The position numbers and the translations under genes were made by a program. Below, piece after piece: positions 16,922-24,115 of a stretch of DNA of 64,000 bases (the stretch's first letter is position 1; each line of letters begins with the position of its first letter). The stretch is from positions 1 through 64,000 of the forward strand of contig JAICTZ010000023.1 in NCBI GenBank assembly GCA_025936115.1, read 5' to 3'. The stretch is from Polyangiaceae bacterium (GTDB lineage Bacteria; Myxococcota_A; Polyangia; Polyangiales; Polyangiaceae). The notes beneath the pieces were generated by a model. It was not told the origin of the DNA. It made no database searches and saw nothing but the letters and a program-made list of their open reading frames with translations.

Positions 16922-18106
16922 ATGTCCACCATCCTCCCGCGCTTCGACTTTCGAGCCGACTCCGGGATGGCGAGCGACAAGGGTGCACGTCGCGCGCACT
17001 ACGAGGACGCGGCGCTCCTCGCGCCCGAAATTGCGCTCTTTGCCGTGGCCGATGGGATGGGCGGCCACCAGGCGGGCGACGTGGCGGCGCGCCTCGCCGT
17101 GGACACCGTGCGGCGCGTCCTTTCGGGCCGCGATTCCCAGCGCGTGATCGACGCCTACGTCGCGAAGGCCGATCTCGAAAGTCGCCGCGCCGTCTACGCC
17201 TGCCTCCGAAGCGCCTTCGAGGAAGCGAACCGCGCCGTCCTTGCCGACGCCGCGGCCGACGAGAAGCACCGCGGCATGGGCGCGACGCTCGACGTCGTTT
17301 GGCTCGCGCGCGGCAACGCCTTCATCGCCCACGCCGGTGACGGTCGCATCTACCTCGCGCGCCTGCGCGCCATGCTCCAGCTCACCCAAGATCATTGCGC
17401 CCCGAGCGGCGGGCGACGGAGCTCCGGCATCACCAACGCGATCGGTCTCGCCGAGCAAGTCCAAGTCGATACGCTGTTCGTCGACCTGAGCCGCGGCGAC
17501 CGGCTGCTCCTCTGCACGGACGGCGTCCACGGCCAAGTCGAAGCCGAAGCCGAACTCTCCGAGCTCGTGCGCGGCGGCTCGGCCGCCCAAGCAGCCGGCT
17601 CGCTCGTTGCCCGCGCGGCCGAACACGGCCGCGACAACGCGACCGCCGTCGTCGTCGAAATCGGCGAACGCTTCGTCAAACGCACCGACCACGACCGCGG
17701 ACTTGCGGCCGCCGACCTCGAGCGCGCGCGCCAGAGTCCGCTGCTCGTCGACCTCCCACAGTCCTTCGCGCTGAGCGCGCTTTCGGCCGCCGTGGAAGTC
17801 GAAGTGCGGGCGGGGGAGCGCATCCCGCGCCAGGTCACGAACAATCTCGTCGCCTACATCGTGCTCGACGGCGTCGTCCGCTACTCGAACGCCGAGCGCA
17901 CCGTGGGCGCTGGAGCCCTCGTCTTCCCCGAATCCCTCGTCGGTCTGGCCGGCCAAGGCGACCTCCCCATCGCCGACCAACCCTGCCGCCTCCTCCGCGT
18001 CCGCTCCGACGATTTCGCCGAAGTGTGCGCCGACCCGCGCCTTGCCGCGGAACTTTACCGTCGGCTCGCCACGCACATCGCGCGCGTCACGCTGCGGAAT
18101 CGCTGA
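16922..18106 (+). CDS. PP2C-type Ser/Thr phosphatase with C-terminal cNMP-binding-like domain
   Basis: 394 aa. Residues about 15-250 are a PPM/PP2C phosphatase: RRAHYEDAALL (first metal acid), FAVADGMGGHQAGDVA, MGATLDVVWL, AHAGDGRIYLAR, LLLCTDGVHG and GRDNATAVVV. All metal-binding Asp residues appear present. Residues about 270-390 have the strand pattern of a cyclic-nucleotide-binding-like jelly roll (VEVRAGERIPRQVTNN, YIVLDGVVRYSN, RLLRVRSDDFAEVC) with a closing helix, but no clear phosphate-binding cassette. It likely reverses Hanks-kinase signalling in the cytoplasm under control of the tail domain (inference). It is divergent from tsaB with 28 bp between starts. Confidence 0.9.
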   Translation: MSTILPRFDFRADSGMASDKGARRAHYEDAALLAPEIALFAVADGMGGHQAGDVAARLAVDTVRRVLSGRDSQRVIDAYVAKADLESRRAVYACLRSAFEEANRAVLADAAADEKHRGMGATLDVVWLARGNAFIAHAGDGRIYLARLRAMLQLTQDHCAPSGGRRSSGITNAIGLAEQVQVDTLFVDLSRGDRLLLCTDGVHGQVEAEAELSELVRGGSAAQAAGSLVARAAEHGRDNATAVVVEIGERFVKRTDHDRGLAAADLERARQSPLLVDLPQSFALSALSAAVEVEVRAGERIPRQVTNNLVAYIVLDGVVRYSNAERTVGAGALVFPESLVGLAGQGDLPIADQPCRLLRVRSDDFAEVCADPRLAAELYRRLATHIARVTLRNR

Positions 18107-18284
18107 GCGTTCGCGTCGCTCGAGCGTGTTTGCGCGCGTTGGTCACGATCGCGTGGGTTCGCTGCGGTGCGGAGGGTTCGCGGCGGGTCAAAAAGAACCG
18201 GCGGCGAAGGCTCTTGCAATCGCCGTGAAAGCGACTAGGTTCCGCCGGGTCGATGTCCGGGCGCGAGCTCGGACGTGGTCGGAT
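18107..18284. other. spacer between PP2C gene and tRNA-Pro; nothing recognised
   Basis: About 180 bp without a credible gene. It should contain the tRNA-Pro promoter, but I see no convincing -35/-10 pair and no clear terminator hairpin for the phosphatase gene. Confidence 0.3.
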
Positions 18285-18362
18285 CGGGGCGTAGCGCAGC
18301 CTGGTTAGCGCACTTGACTGGGGGTCAAGGGGTCGGCGGTTCGAATCCGCCCGCCCCGACCA
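18285..18362 (+). tRNA. tRNA-Pro(GGG)
   Basis: Cloverleaf with acceptor CGGGGCG/CGCCCCG, discriminator A and encoded CCA (18360-18362). The anticodon stem CTTGA/TCAAG closes loop CTGGGGG, giving anticodon GGG (Pro). The T arm GGCGG-TTCGAAT-CCGCC is fully paired. Unlike the tRNA-Val in this window, the CCA is genomically encoded. Confidence 0.95.
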
Positions 18363-18926
18363 TTACTGGCCCCAGCGGTGGCCCACCTGAGGGGGGGATA
18401 AGCTCGCGGTCTCGCCGTCCATGCCATCGGCCGTGGACGCGAGCAGCGCGCCTCCACGCCCGCGGCGCCCACCGCGCCGACAACCACGGGGCCATCGGTA
18501 AGCGCCCGCTCCCGACGTTACGTTGGTGTTGCAGGACGGCTTTGCGCTCTCACTCCGCGGGTTGAAGGGCAAGGTCGTCGTGCTTTTCTTCGCTCGCGCC
18601 TTCAGCGTGCCGGCTCACCCCGAACGCCCACTCACCTCGGTCGCGGGCCGGACGCGTTTGGTCGGATAGCTCGCGGCGGCACGCGTCCCCCTCCCAGGTG
18701 AGCTCGCAGCCGCAGAATAACGGTGAGGCGCCTCCGCTCCGCTCCGCTCCGCTCACGGCGAGCTCTTGCCGAAGGCCGCCGAGCACCGTCTCCGCGACCG
18801 CGATCACCAACTCGATAACGAGCTCGACGTCGTCGCTCGTGAGGTGAGAACTAGAAGCGGCTGATGACCAATGCAGAATCATAGCACTCGTGCGCCGGCG
18901 CCGGCTTGCGCTACGCTGCGTAGCCC
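18363..18926. other. gene-poor 560-bp stretch with a gene remnant and a short CTCCG repeat
   Basis: No convincing intact gene. It contains a peroxiredoxin-like fragment (separate entry, 18502-18669) and a four-fold CTCCG repeat (18732-18751). A 110-residue open frame on the minus strand (18550-18882) overlaps the remnant antisense and has no recognisable features, so I do not call it. Confidence 0.5.
18502..18669 (+). pseudogene. peroxiredoxin (AhpC/TSA)-like remnant
   Basis: The frame between a TAA at 18499 and a TAG at 18667 reads APDVTLVLQDGFALSLRGL followed by KGKVVVLFFARAFSVPAHPE. This is the N-terminal signature of AhpC/TSA or redoxin proteins (aPdf-L-DG--v-L-dlKGK-VVLfF). It starts directly after a stop codon with no proper start, and the stretch with the peroxidatic Cys (T--CT) is missing because the frame diverges after FFARAF. 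I therefore read it as a decayed fragment of about 55 codons. Confidence 0.45.
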
Positions 18927-19397
18927 GTGCGTTTCTTCGTCGAGGCTTTCCCGCTCATCGTGACGGTTTCTGCGGCCGTATGGGACGCCGCGGAAGTGCG
19001 GGCGCTGATGGATGGCTTCGAACCTTACTTCCGGGGTGCCGAGCGCTATGCAGTGCTGTCGGTGCCGACTCCCGGAGCTCCCGCACCGGGCCATGCCGAA
19101 CGCAAGCTGCTCGGCGCGTGGACGAGTCACCCTCGCGTCCGTGAGGCGATCAAACGACTGTGCGTCGGCGCCGCCACCGTGGTCCCGAGCGCCATCGAGC
19201 GCGCGGCGCTTTCGATCATCTGGGCACTCGGCAAGCCACCTTGCCCCAGCGAAGCGGTCCCCACCATCGAACGCGGGCTCGATTTCTGCCTCGAGCGTAT
19301 GCGGCAAGAAAAACTCCACTTGGCCAAACCGCCGGATCTCCTTCGCTACGAGACGCTGCGCGCCGTGAGCAACTATTTTGCGACCAACTCGCAATGA
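18927..19397 (+). CDS. hypothetical protein of 156 aa
   Basis: GTG start. Sequence begins MRFFVEAFPLIVTVSAAVWDAAEVRALMDGFEPYF, then AERYAVLSVP, RVREAIKRLCVGAATVVPSAIERAALSIIWALGK and ends with YETLRAVSNYFA. The alternating strand/helix order and the phrase about a moving strand, helix, strand resembles SpoIIAA-like/STAS-like domains found in myxobacteria, but this is a weak impression. No signal peptide or membrane segment. Its stop overlaps the start of the GyrI-like gene (ATGA), so they are a coupled pair. Confidence 0.7.
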   Translation: MRFFVEAFPLIVTVSAAVWDAAEVRALMDGFEPYFRGAERYAVLSVPTPGAPAPGHAERKLLGAWTSHPRVREAIKRLCVGAATVVPSAIERAALSIIWALGKPPCPSEAVPTIERGLDFCLERMRQEKLHLAKPPDLLRYETLRAVSNYFATNSQ

Positions 19398-19861
19398 AGG
19401 TCGACGTCGAGAACCAGCTGCAGAAGCGGGTGGCGGTGATGCACCACCGCGGCCCCTACATGGAGATCTCGCAAGCGTTCGGTCGCCTCGGCACGCTCGC
19501 CGGCAAGGCAGGGCTCTTCGAGAGTCCCGTCGCCGCGATGGTGGGGATCTATTACGACAATCCCACGACCACGCTCGTCGCCGAGCTGCGCTCGGACGCG
19601 GGCTTGGTTGTACCGAGCGGCATCGTGCTGCCCGAGGGACTCTCGGAAGTCGAGTTAGCTGCGGGCAAATACGCGCGCACGAGACACGTCGGTCCCTATC
19701 ATCTCCTCAGTGACGTTTGGGCGCGTCTCCTGAACGAGTGGCTACCGCGGAGCTCCTATCGTGCGGGCAGCGGTCCGCGCTACGAGCGCTATTGGAATAC
19801 GCCCATGAACGCGAAGCCGGAGCAGTTGAAGACTGACCTTTACGTGCCGCTCGCCAGCTGA
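19394..19861 (+). CDS. GyrI-like/AraC effector-binding domain protein
   Basis: 155 aa. Single-domain protein of the GyrI-like small-molecule-binding superfamily (SBP_bac/AraC_E_bind): KRVAVMHHRGPYMEISQAFGRLGTLA, VGIYYDNPTTT, LRSDAGLVVP and the hallmark AAGKYARTRHVGPYHLLSDVWARLLNEWLP followed by RYERYWNTP and TDLYVPL. Such proteins bind hydrophobic cations or act as gyrase inhibitors or hydrolases. No DNA-binding domain is fused. The ATG is fixed by overlap with the upstream stop. Confidence 0.9.
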   Translation: MKVDVENQLQKRVAVMHHRGPYMEISQAFGRLGTLAGKAGLFESPVAAMVGIYYDNPTTTLVAELRSDAGLVVPSGIVLPEGLSEVELAAGKYARTRHVGPYHLLSDVWARLLNEWLPRSSYRAGSGPRYERYWNTPMNAKPEQLKTDLYVPLAS

Positions 19862-19944
19862 CGCAGAGGCGCAGCCAGTTCCGACGCTGCTCACCGGTCT
19901 CGCGGCGTTGACCGAGCCCCGCGCTGCGGCTACCCTGCTCGCGC

Positions 19945-20781
19945 TTGACCAATCTGCTCACTCGCGGCATCGGCCGACTCACCCGCACGGCCCGCGGGCT
20001 CGTGAGCGAGCTCAGCGGCGCTTGGCGCGTCACCGACGATCTCGGCTCCTTCGGCCGCATCGCCAGCGACTTCTTGCTGTTTCGCGTGCTCTCCGTCGTC
20101 TCGCTGCCGACCATCAACCAAGAGCGAACCGTGCGCTTGCGCGGGGACATTGCGCTCACGTACCGCTTGAATCGCGGCGACATCCAGTCGTTTCGCGAGG
20201 TCTGGCTCGACGACTCCTACCTTTTGCCTTTCTCACTCGAGCCGCGCACACTCGTGGATCTCGGTGCCAATATCGGGCTCACGAGCCTATGGCTCGCGAA
20301 GCGCTATCGCGCGGAGCGCGTGATCGCCGTCGAAGCGTCGCCGGACAACGCGCGCCTCGTGCGCAAGAACCTCGAGCAGAACGGCATCGCGGCGGAGGTC
20401 ATCGCGGCAGCGGTGGGGCCGCGTGACGGCACCGTTCGCTTCAATCTGCACAGGAACTCGAACCAAGGCAGGATCCATCCCGACGGCACCGAGGTGCCGA
20501 TGGTCAGCATGGCAACGGTCCTCGCGCGCGTGCCGAATCGCCCGGTGGACCTCTTGAAGATGGATATCGAGGGCGGCGAGCAAGCGCTGCTCGAGGGGGA
20601 TCTGGCCTGGCTCGACAGCATTGCCGCCATCATCGCGGAGTTTCACCCGCTGCTCGTGGACTACCCGAGGTTAACGTCGAAGCTCGAGAGTGAAGGCTTC
20701 CGTTACATTCCCGCCAACTCTGCGCATCCGAACTCGATGGACGCATTCTTGCGGCCGTCCAGGGCGCAAGACGGCGCCTAG
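19945..20781 (+). CDS. FkbM-family SAM-dependent methyltransferase
   Basis: 278 aa from a TTG start. Rossmann-fold methyltransferase: motif I LVDLGANIGLTSLWLA, acidic post-I IAVEASPDNARLVRKNL, and the FkbM signature VPMVSMATVLARV, LLKMDIEGGEQALLEG, IIAEFHPLL. The family O-methylates sugars, polyketides or lipids; the substrate here is unknown and no biosynthetic cluster flanks it. A GTG about 18 codons downstream is an alternative start. It appears to be a single-gene unit. Confidence 0.88.
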   Translation: MTNLLTRGIGRLTRTARGLVSELSGAWRVTDDLGSFGRIASDFLLFRVLSVVSLPTINQERTVRLRGDIALTYRLNRGDIQSFREVWLDDSYLLPFSLEPRTLVDLGANIGLTSLWLAKRYRAERVIAVEASPDNARLVRKNLEQNGIAAEVIAAAVGPRDGTVRFNLHRNSNQGRIHPDGTEVPMVSMATVLARVPNRPVDLLKMDIEGGEQALLEGDLAWLDSIAAIIAEFHPLLVDYPRLTSKLESEGFRYIPANSAHPNSMDAFLRPSRAQDGA

Positions 20782-20844
20782 ACTTCAGCGGCGCTTCGAC
20801 CGTCGAAGCTGGACGGCTCGAACGCGATCGCGTATCCCGAACGG

Positions 20845-21318
20845 ATGACGGCCCCCCCGCGACCCCCGTCCGCGGAGCCGGAAAGGCCCAAGTCGCGCGG
20901 GTTGGCCGTACTCGGGATGGCGGGCGCCGTGCCCTACGCGTGGTCGCTCGCGTTCGGCGTGGTCCTCCTCGTCGCCTACTTCGCGTTTCATTCGCTATTG
21001 CTCGTCAGGCGTTTCGGTGTCGTCATCGACGCCGTGTTGCTCGCCCAAGTCGTGCGCGGCGAGTTGCGGGGTGAGCCGTGGACGCTTCAGTTCGCCAAAC
21101 GTATGGCGCCGCCCGAACGCTGGAGCTCGCGCGCCTTCGTCGAAGGCAATCGGTTCCTTTCGCGCATCTGGGCGCTGATTTTCGTGCTCTCGCTGCTGAT
21201 GGCGGCGTTCGGGCATAGTGCCCTCGTGCTCTTCGTGTTGCCCAACGTCTTGCTCGTGGTGGCACTCGCGTCCGGGCCCTCGCTCGCCCGTTGGTACGGT
21301 AGGCGGCTCACACGGTGA
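20845..21318 (+). CDS. membrane protein with four helices, unknown function
   Basis: 157 aa. Pro/Glu-rich N-terminus, then hydrophobic helices (VPYAWSLAFGVVLLVAYFAF; a short FGVVIDAVLLAQVV; IWALIFVLSLLMAAF; ALVLFVLPNVLLVVALA). The central soluble loop contains EPWTLQFAKRMAPPERW. No family recognised. Confidence 0.7.
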   Translation: MTAPPRPPSAEPERPKSRGLAVLGMAGAVPYAWSLAFGVVLLVAYFAFHSLLLVRRFGVVIDAVLLAQVVRGELRGEPWTLQFAKRMAPPERWSSRAFVEGNRFLSRIWALIFVLSLLMAAFGHSALVLFVLPNVLLVVALASGPSLARWYGRRLTR

Positions 21319-21354
21319 CGGGATCTGGCGCCCCTCGCAGCGGGCGGTGAAGCG

Positions 21355-21705
21355 TCACTTGGCGGGGCGGAAGCGCATGGCGCTCCACACGGAGTCGAGC
21401 GCGATCTGCCGAACGCCCTGCACGTCGCTCTTCAGCAGTCGTTTCCAGAGCACGTCGCGGTTCAGATCGGTATCGAGCTGACCGGCTTTGGGGTAGGCGA
21501 CCCACGCGAGGCTGTCCACTTTGGCGGCAGCGATGACGGCAGCGCACTTCTCGTCCACGTCCGCGAGCTTCCGCACGAAGGCGAGCACGCCGTCCGCCTT
21601 CGCCGAGGTCGTGAGCTTCACGTCACCCAGATCGACGTCTTTCGGTTTGCCGAGCGCGCGCAGTGTCATTCCGTCTTTGAGGTTCAGCTTCTTGGCGAGG
21701 CTCAC
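21355..21705 (-). CDS. DUF3052-like small protein
   Basis: 116 aa. Sequence runs MSLAKKLNLKDGMTLRALGKP, DVDLGDVKLTTSAKADGVL, AAKVDSLAWVAYPKAGQLD, TDLNRDVLWKRLL and ends VWSAMRFRPAK. This matches my memory of a widespread family of about 110-130 aa proteins (DUF3052) with LAWVAYPK and a terminal VWSALRFRP. Function is unknown; no membrane or signal segment. It is transcribed opposite to its neighbours and appears monocistronic. Confidence 0.78.
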   Translation of the reverse strand: MSLAKKLNLKDGMTLRALGKPKDVDLGDVKLTTSAKADGVLAFVRKLADVDEKCAAVIAAAKVDSLAWVAYPKAGQLDTDLNRDVLWKRLLKSDVQGVRQIALDSVWSAMRFRPAK

Positions 21706-21906
21706 GGCGCGGGAGCATCCGTGGACGGTGCCGTGGCGTCAACGAAGCAGAAACGTTGGCAGAGCGGCGCGAGCCCGTGGAGCACCAGATCGGCCGCGAA
21801 GCGCGAGAACCGCTCAGTTGCGCAGCACTGAGGCAAAAAATGACGACTTGGTGCTCAGTGTGGCGGCTCCTCGGCGCGAGAAGGGAAAATTGAGGCGGCA
21901 TGGCGC
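21706..21906. other. intergenic region between divergent DUF3052 and DUF6766 genes
   Basis: About 200 bp, less GC-rich toward the right (AAAAAATGACG, GGGAAAATTGAGG). It must hold promoters for both flanking genes. No clear paired hexamers or operators are visible to me. Confidence 0.3.
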
Positions 21907-22644
21907 GTGCTTCGCGACCGATCACCACGCATGCATGCACCTCAGCTCCCCAAGGCGCGTAGATCCAAGTCGCAGGGTCGTGTCGTCCAGTTGCTGCGCC
22001 ACAACGGGCTCTCGCTTGCGCTGTTCGCGCTCTTTGCCGCCTCGATGATCGGTCAGATCGCGAGTGGGCTGTCCAGCTACAATGAGGATCGGCGCGACCA
22101 CGGTCGCCCGGCTGTTACTCTCACACGATATCTTCGAACTGGGCACTTCCTCGAAGCGACCTTCGAAAACTGGGAGAGCGAGTTTCTGCAGATGGGACTG
22201 TTCGTCGTGCTGACGATTCACCTGCGCCAACGCGGCTCGTCGGAGTCGAAAAAAATAGAGGGACGTTCCGAGTGCGATCAGGACCCTCGCCGGCACCGCC
22301 AGGACACGCACGCGCCCTGGCCCGTACGTCGCGGGGGCCTCGCTCTCGCGCTGTACGAGCGCTCCCTGTCCATCGCGCTCCTCGCACTATTCGTGCTCTC
22401 CTTCTCGCTCCACGCGCTCGGAGGGCTCGCGCACTCGAACGAGATCGCGCTCGAGCACGGACACGCCGCGAAAACCCTGTTCGGCTACGTCTCGTCCTCG
22501 GAGTTTTGGTTCCAATCATTCCAAAACTGGCAGAGCGAGTTTTTGTCGGTGTTCGCGCTCGTGATCTTGTCGATCTTTCTGCGCCAGCGTGGCTCGCCGC
22601 AGTCGAAGCCGGTCGCGGCGCCACATTGGGAGACTGAAGGGTAG
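21907..22644 (+). CDS. DUF6766-type membrane protein with internal duplication
   Basis: 245 aa from a GTG (an ATG eight codons later is an alternative). Two related halves: LALFALFAASMIGQIASGL, YLRTGHFLEATFENWESEFLQ, then a helix and LRQRGSSESK; and again IALLALFVLSFSLHALGGL, YVSSSEFWFQSFQNWQSEFLS, a helix and LRQRGSPQSK. Four transmembrane helices in total. The NWxSEFL and LRQRGSxxSK motifs are typical of the DUF6766 family, whose function is unknown. A basic hydrophilic linker of about 30 residues joins the halves. Confidence 0.8.
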   Translation: MLRDRSPRMHAPQLPKARRSKSQGRVVQLLRHNGLSLALFALFAASMIGQIASGLSSYNEDRRDHGRPAVTLTRYLRTGHFLEATFENWESEFLQMGLFVVLTIHLRQRGSSESKKIEGRSECDQDPRRHRQDTHAPWPVRRGGLALALYERSLSIALLALFVLSFSLHALGGLAHSNEIALEHGHAAKTLFGYVSSSEFWFQSFQNWQSEFLSVFALVILSIFLRQRGSPQSKPVAAPHWETEG

Positions 22645-22826
22645 GGCGCTCGCAGCCGCGGGCGCGTATTCGAGCCAGAACTGGCGCTGCCGACGAAAGC
22701 TGGTCGTCGAAAGCGAGCTGTCGTCCGAGCCGCCGGCCGAGTTCGCTCGACCACCGCTACGAGCGACTTCGAAGGCAACGCGGTCATCTCTCGAAGCCGA
22801 CGTTCCATCCGAGTCAACCGGTTTGC

Positions 22827-23105
22827 GTGCGTGTAGGTGGAGCGCGCACTGCCGAACTCACCGATTCACGTGGCAACTGCGCCAATATGGCCGGCTGCGA
22901 GCCCGATCCGTCGGGCACCTGTGCGGGCACGCCGACCTATTCGTCCCACCGATTGCGAGCGACTCCCGAACGACACGTGCTCGCAAACCCCCCGGCTGCC
23001 AGCTGGTGCAGACGACGGGCTTCTGGTCGCCGCGCACGACCGCGGCGCAGCCCTACAGGTCACTCACCTGTCGGGCTCGTGCTTGCGAACCGTCGGCGGG
23101 GAGCA
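22827..23105 (+). pseudogene. frameshifted remnant of a Cys-rich secreted protein
   Basis: Three frames read in succession restore a Cys-rich pattern common in myxobacterial secreted proteins: GNCANMAGCEPDPSGTCAGT (about 22871-22930), then in a second frame TDCERLPNDTCSQTP (about 22948-22995), then in a third PGCQLVQTTGFW (about 22992-23027) and SLTCRARACEP (about 23061-23093). No single frame carries the whole series, and there is no signal peptide, so I take it as a decayed fragment with at least two frameshifts. The rest of the gap from 22645 to 23116 holds nothing else recognisable. Confidence 0.4.
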
Positions 23106-23116
23106 GGCGCCGGGTC

Positions 23117-23842
23117 TCAGCCGTCCAGGAGTAGTAGTTCGGGCTTGCCGGGCGCGTCGAAGGGGGTCGCGCCGGTACCGGCGAGCCATGCCATGAGCTC
23201 GATGCGTCCGGACAAGTGCAGCTTGCGGAATACGGCCCCGAGTTGGTTCGCTATGGTGCGTCGCGAGGTCCCCCGTAGCCCGGCCATCTGCGCGTAGCTG
23301 CGCCCCTCCATGCAGAGCGCCGCGACCAGACCCTCGCTCGGCGACAGCACCTCGGAAAGGCGCAAGTCGGGCCGTGAGAAGCTGACGACGGTCATGTCGT
23401 CGTCCCCGAAGCGGAGTGCCGAGCAGCGGCCGACCTGTAGGCTCTTCGCGTCGCGGCGCGCATGCACGAGCACGACGAGCGGCAACGGAACCCTCGAGCA
23501 GGTGCCTTCGACGTCGAGGTACCGCATCACGGCCTTGCACCGAATGGCGACGGTCGAAGCCGCGAGCTCCGCGTCGGCGGCCACGCACTTCTGAGCGCGC
23601 CCCAAGAGCACGGTTTCGAACGTCTCGAGTAGCTCGGGGGCGAGGGCCCTTCTTGTAGGTTTCTGATCGTACTTGAGCACGCATAGGCAGCGCTCCGAGG
23701 TGAGGAACCAATCGAGTATGCGGCGGCGGCCCGTCGTGAGTTGAATCCAGAGCTCGGGAAGTAGGATCCCCGTCGTGCTCGCATTGTCCGCGCGGATCGC
23801 CTGTTCACGCAATGATTCCGGATGTTTAACGAGCCCCTGCAT
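23117..23842 (-). CDS. LuxR-type transcriptional regulator
   Basis: 241 aa. C-terminal LuxR/GerE helix-turn-helix: LSPSEGLVAALCMEGRSYAQM, GTSRRTIANQLGAVFRKLHLSGRIELMAWLAG, with the canonical recognition helix and the RxxL end. The N-terminal about 160 residues are an uncharacterised sensor-like region with no receiver-domain Asp signature, so it is not a two-component regulator. It is divergent from the large kinase fusion gene across a 273-bp intergenic region and is the obvious candidate regulator of that locus. Confidence 0.85.
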   Translation of the reverse strand: MQGLVKHPESLREQAIRADNASTTGILLPELWIQLTTGRRRILDWFLTSERCLCVLKYDQKPTRRALAPELLETFETVLLGRAQKCVAADAELAASTVAIRCKAVMRYLDVEGTCSRVPLPLVVLVHARRDAKSLQVGRCSALRFGDDDMTVVSFSRPDLRLSEVLSPSEGLVAALCMEGRSYAQMAGLRGTSRRTIANQLGAVFRKLHLSGRIELMAWLAGTGATPFDAPGKPELLLLDG

Positions 23843-24115
23843 GCCGTGATCCTTTCGTGACGGGTCGACGCTCGGCCCGTGCTGCGGGCGAGTGAGACAT
23901 TCGCCGTCGGTTCCGGGGATACGACGACCGTTCCGGACACGTCCATTTCAACCGGCTTTCAGTCGGGATGGCCGCGCGCGCGTTGCAGGATCTGCGGGTC
24001 TTTGGAAAGCTGGAGTTCGAGATAACCCGGCTTCTGGGAGTGGCGAGTGGGCGCCTCACGGGGGTCTAGGCGAGAAGCGGCGTGCGAGTTACCATCCTGG
24101 GCTGAGGAACCGTCC
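23843..24115. promoter_or_regulatory. divergent intergenic region between LuxR regulator and kinase fusion
   Basis: 273 bp that must contain promoters for both flanking genes and likely LuxR-type binding sites. The segment at about 23928-23965 holds repeated CCGTTCCGG/CAACCGGCTTTC half-site-like elements. The kinase gene has a good ribosome binding site GAGGAA (24104-24109), 6 nt before its ATG. No confident -35/-10 pair is called. Confidence 0.4.

Noticed and set aside
18305-18487. Short minus-strand frame reading GGRIRTADPLTPSQVR near its end
   Set aside because: This peptide is the well-known artefact of translating the antisense of a tRNA gene, here tRNA-Pro.
18550-18882. 110-codon minus-strand frame
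   Set aside because: No recognisable family, antisense to the peroxiredoxin remnant, crosses the CTCCG repeat; too weak to call.
22837-23196. 119-codon plus-strand frame beginning MERALPNS
   Set aside because: It only carries part of the Cys-rich pattern; the pattern continues in other frames, so it is part of a remnant and not a gene.
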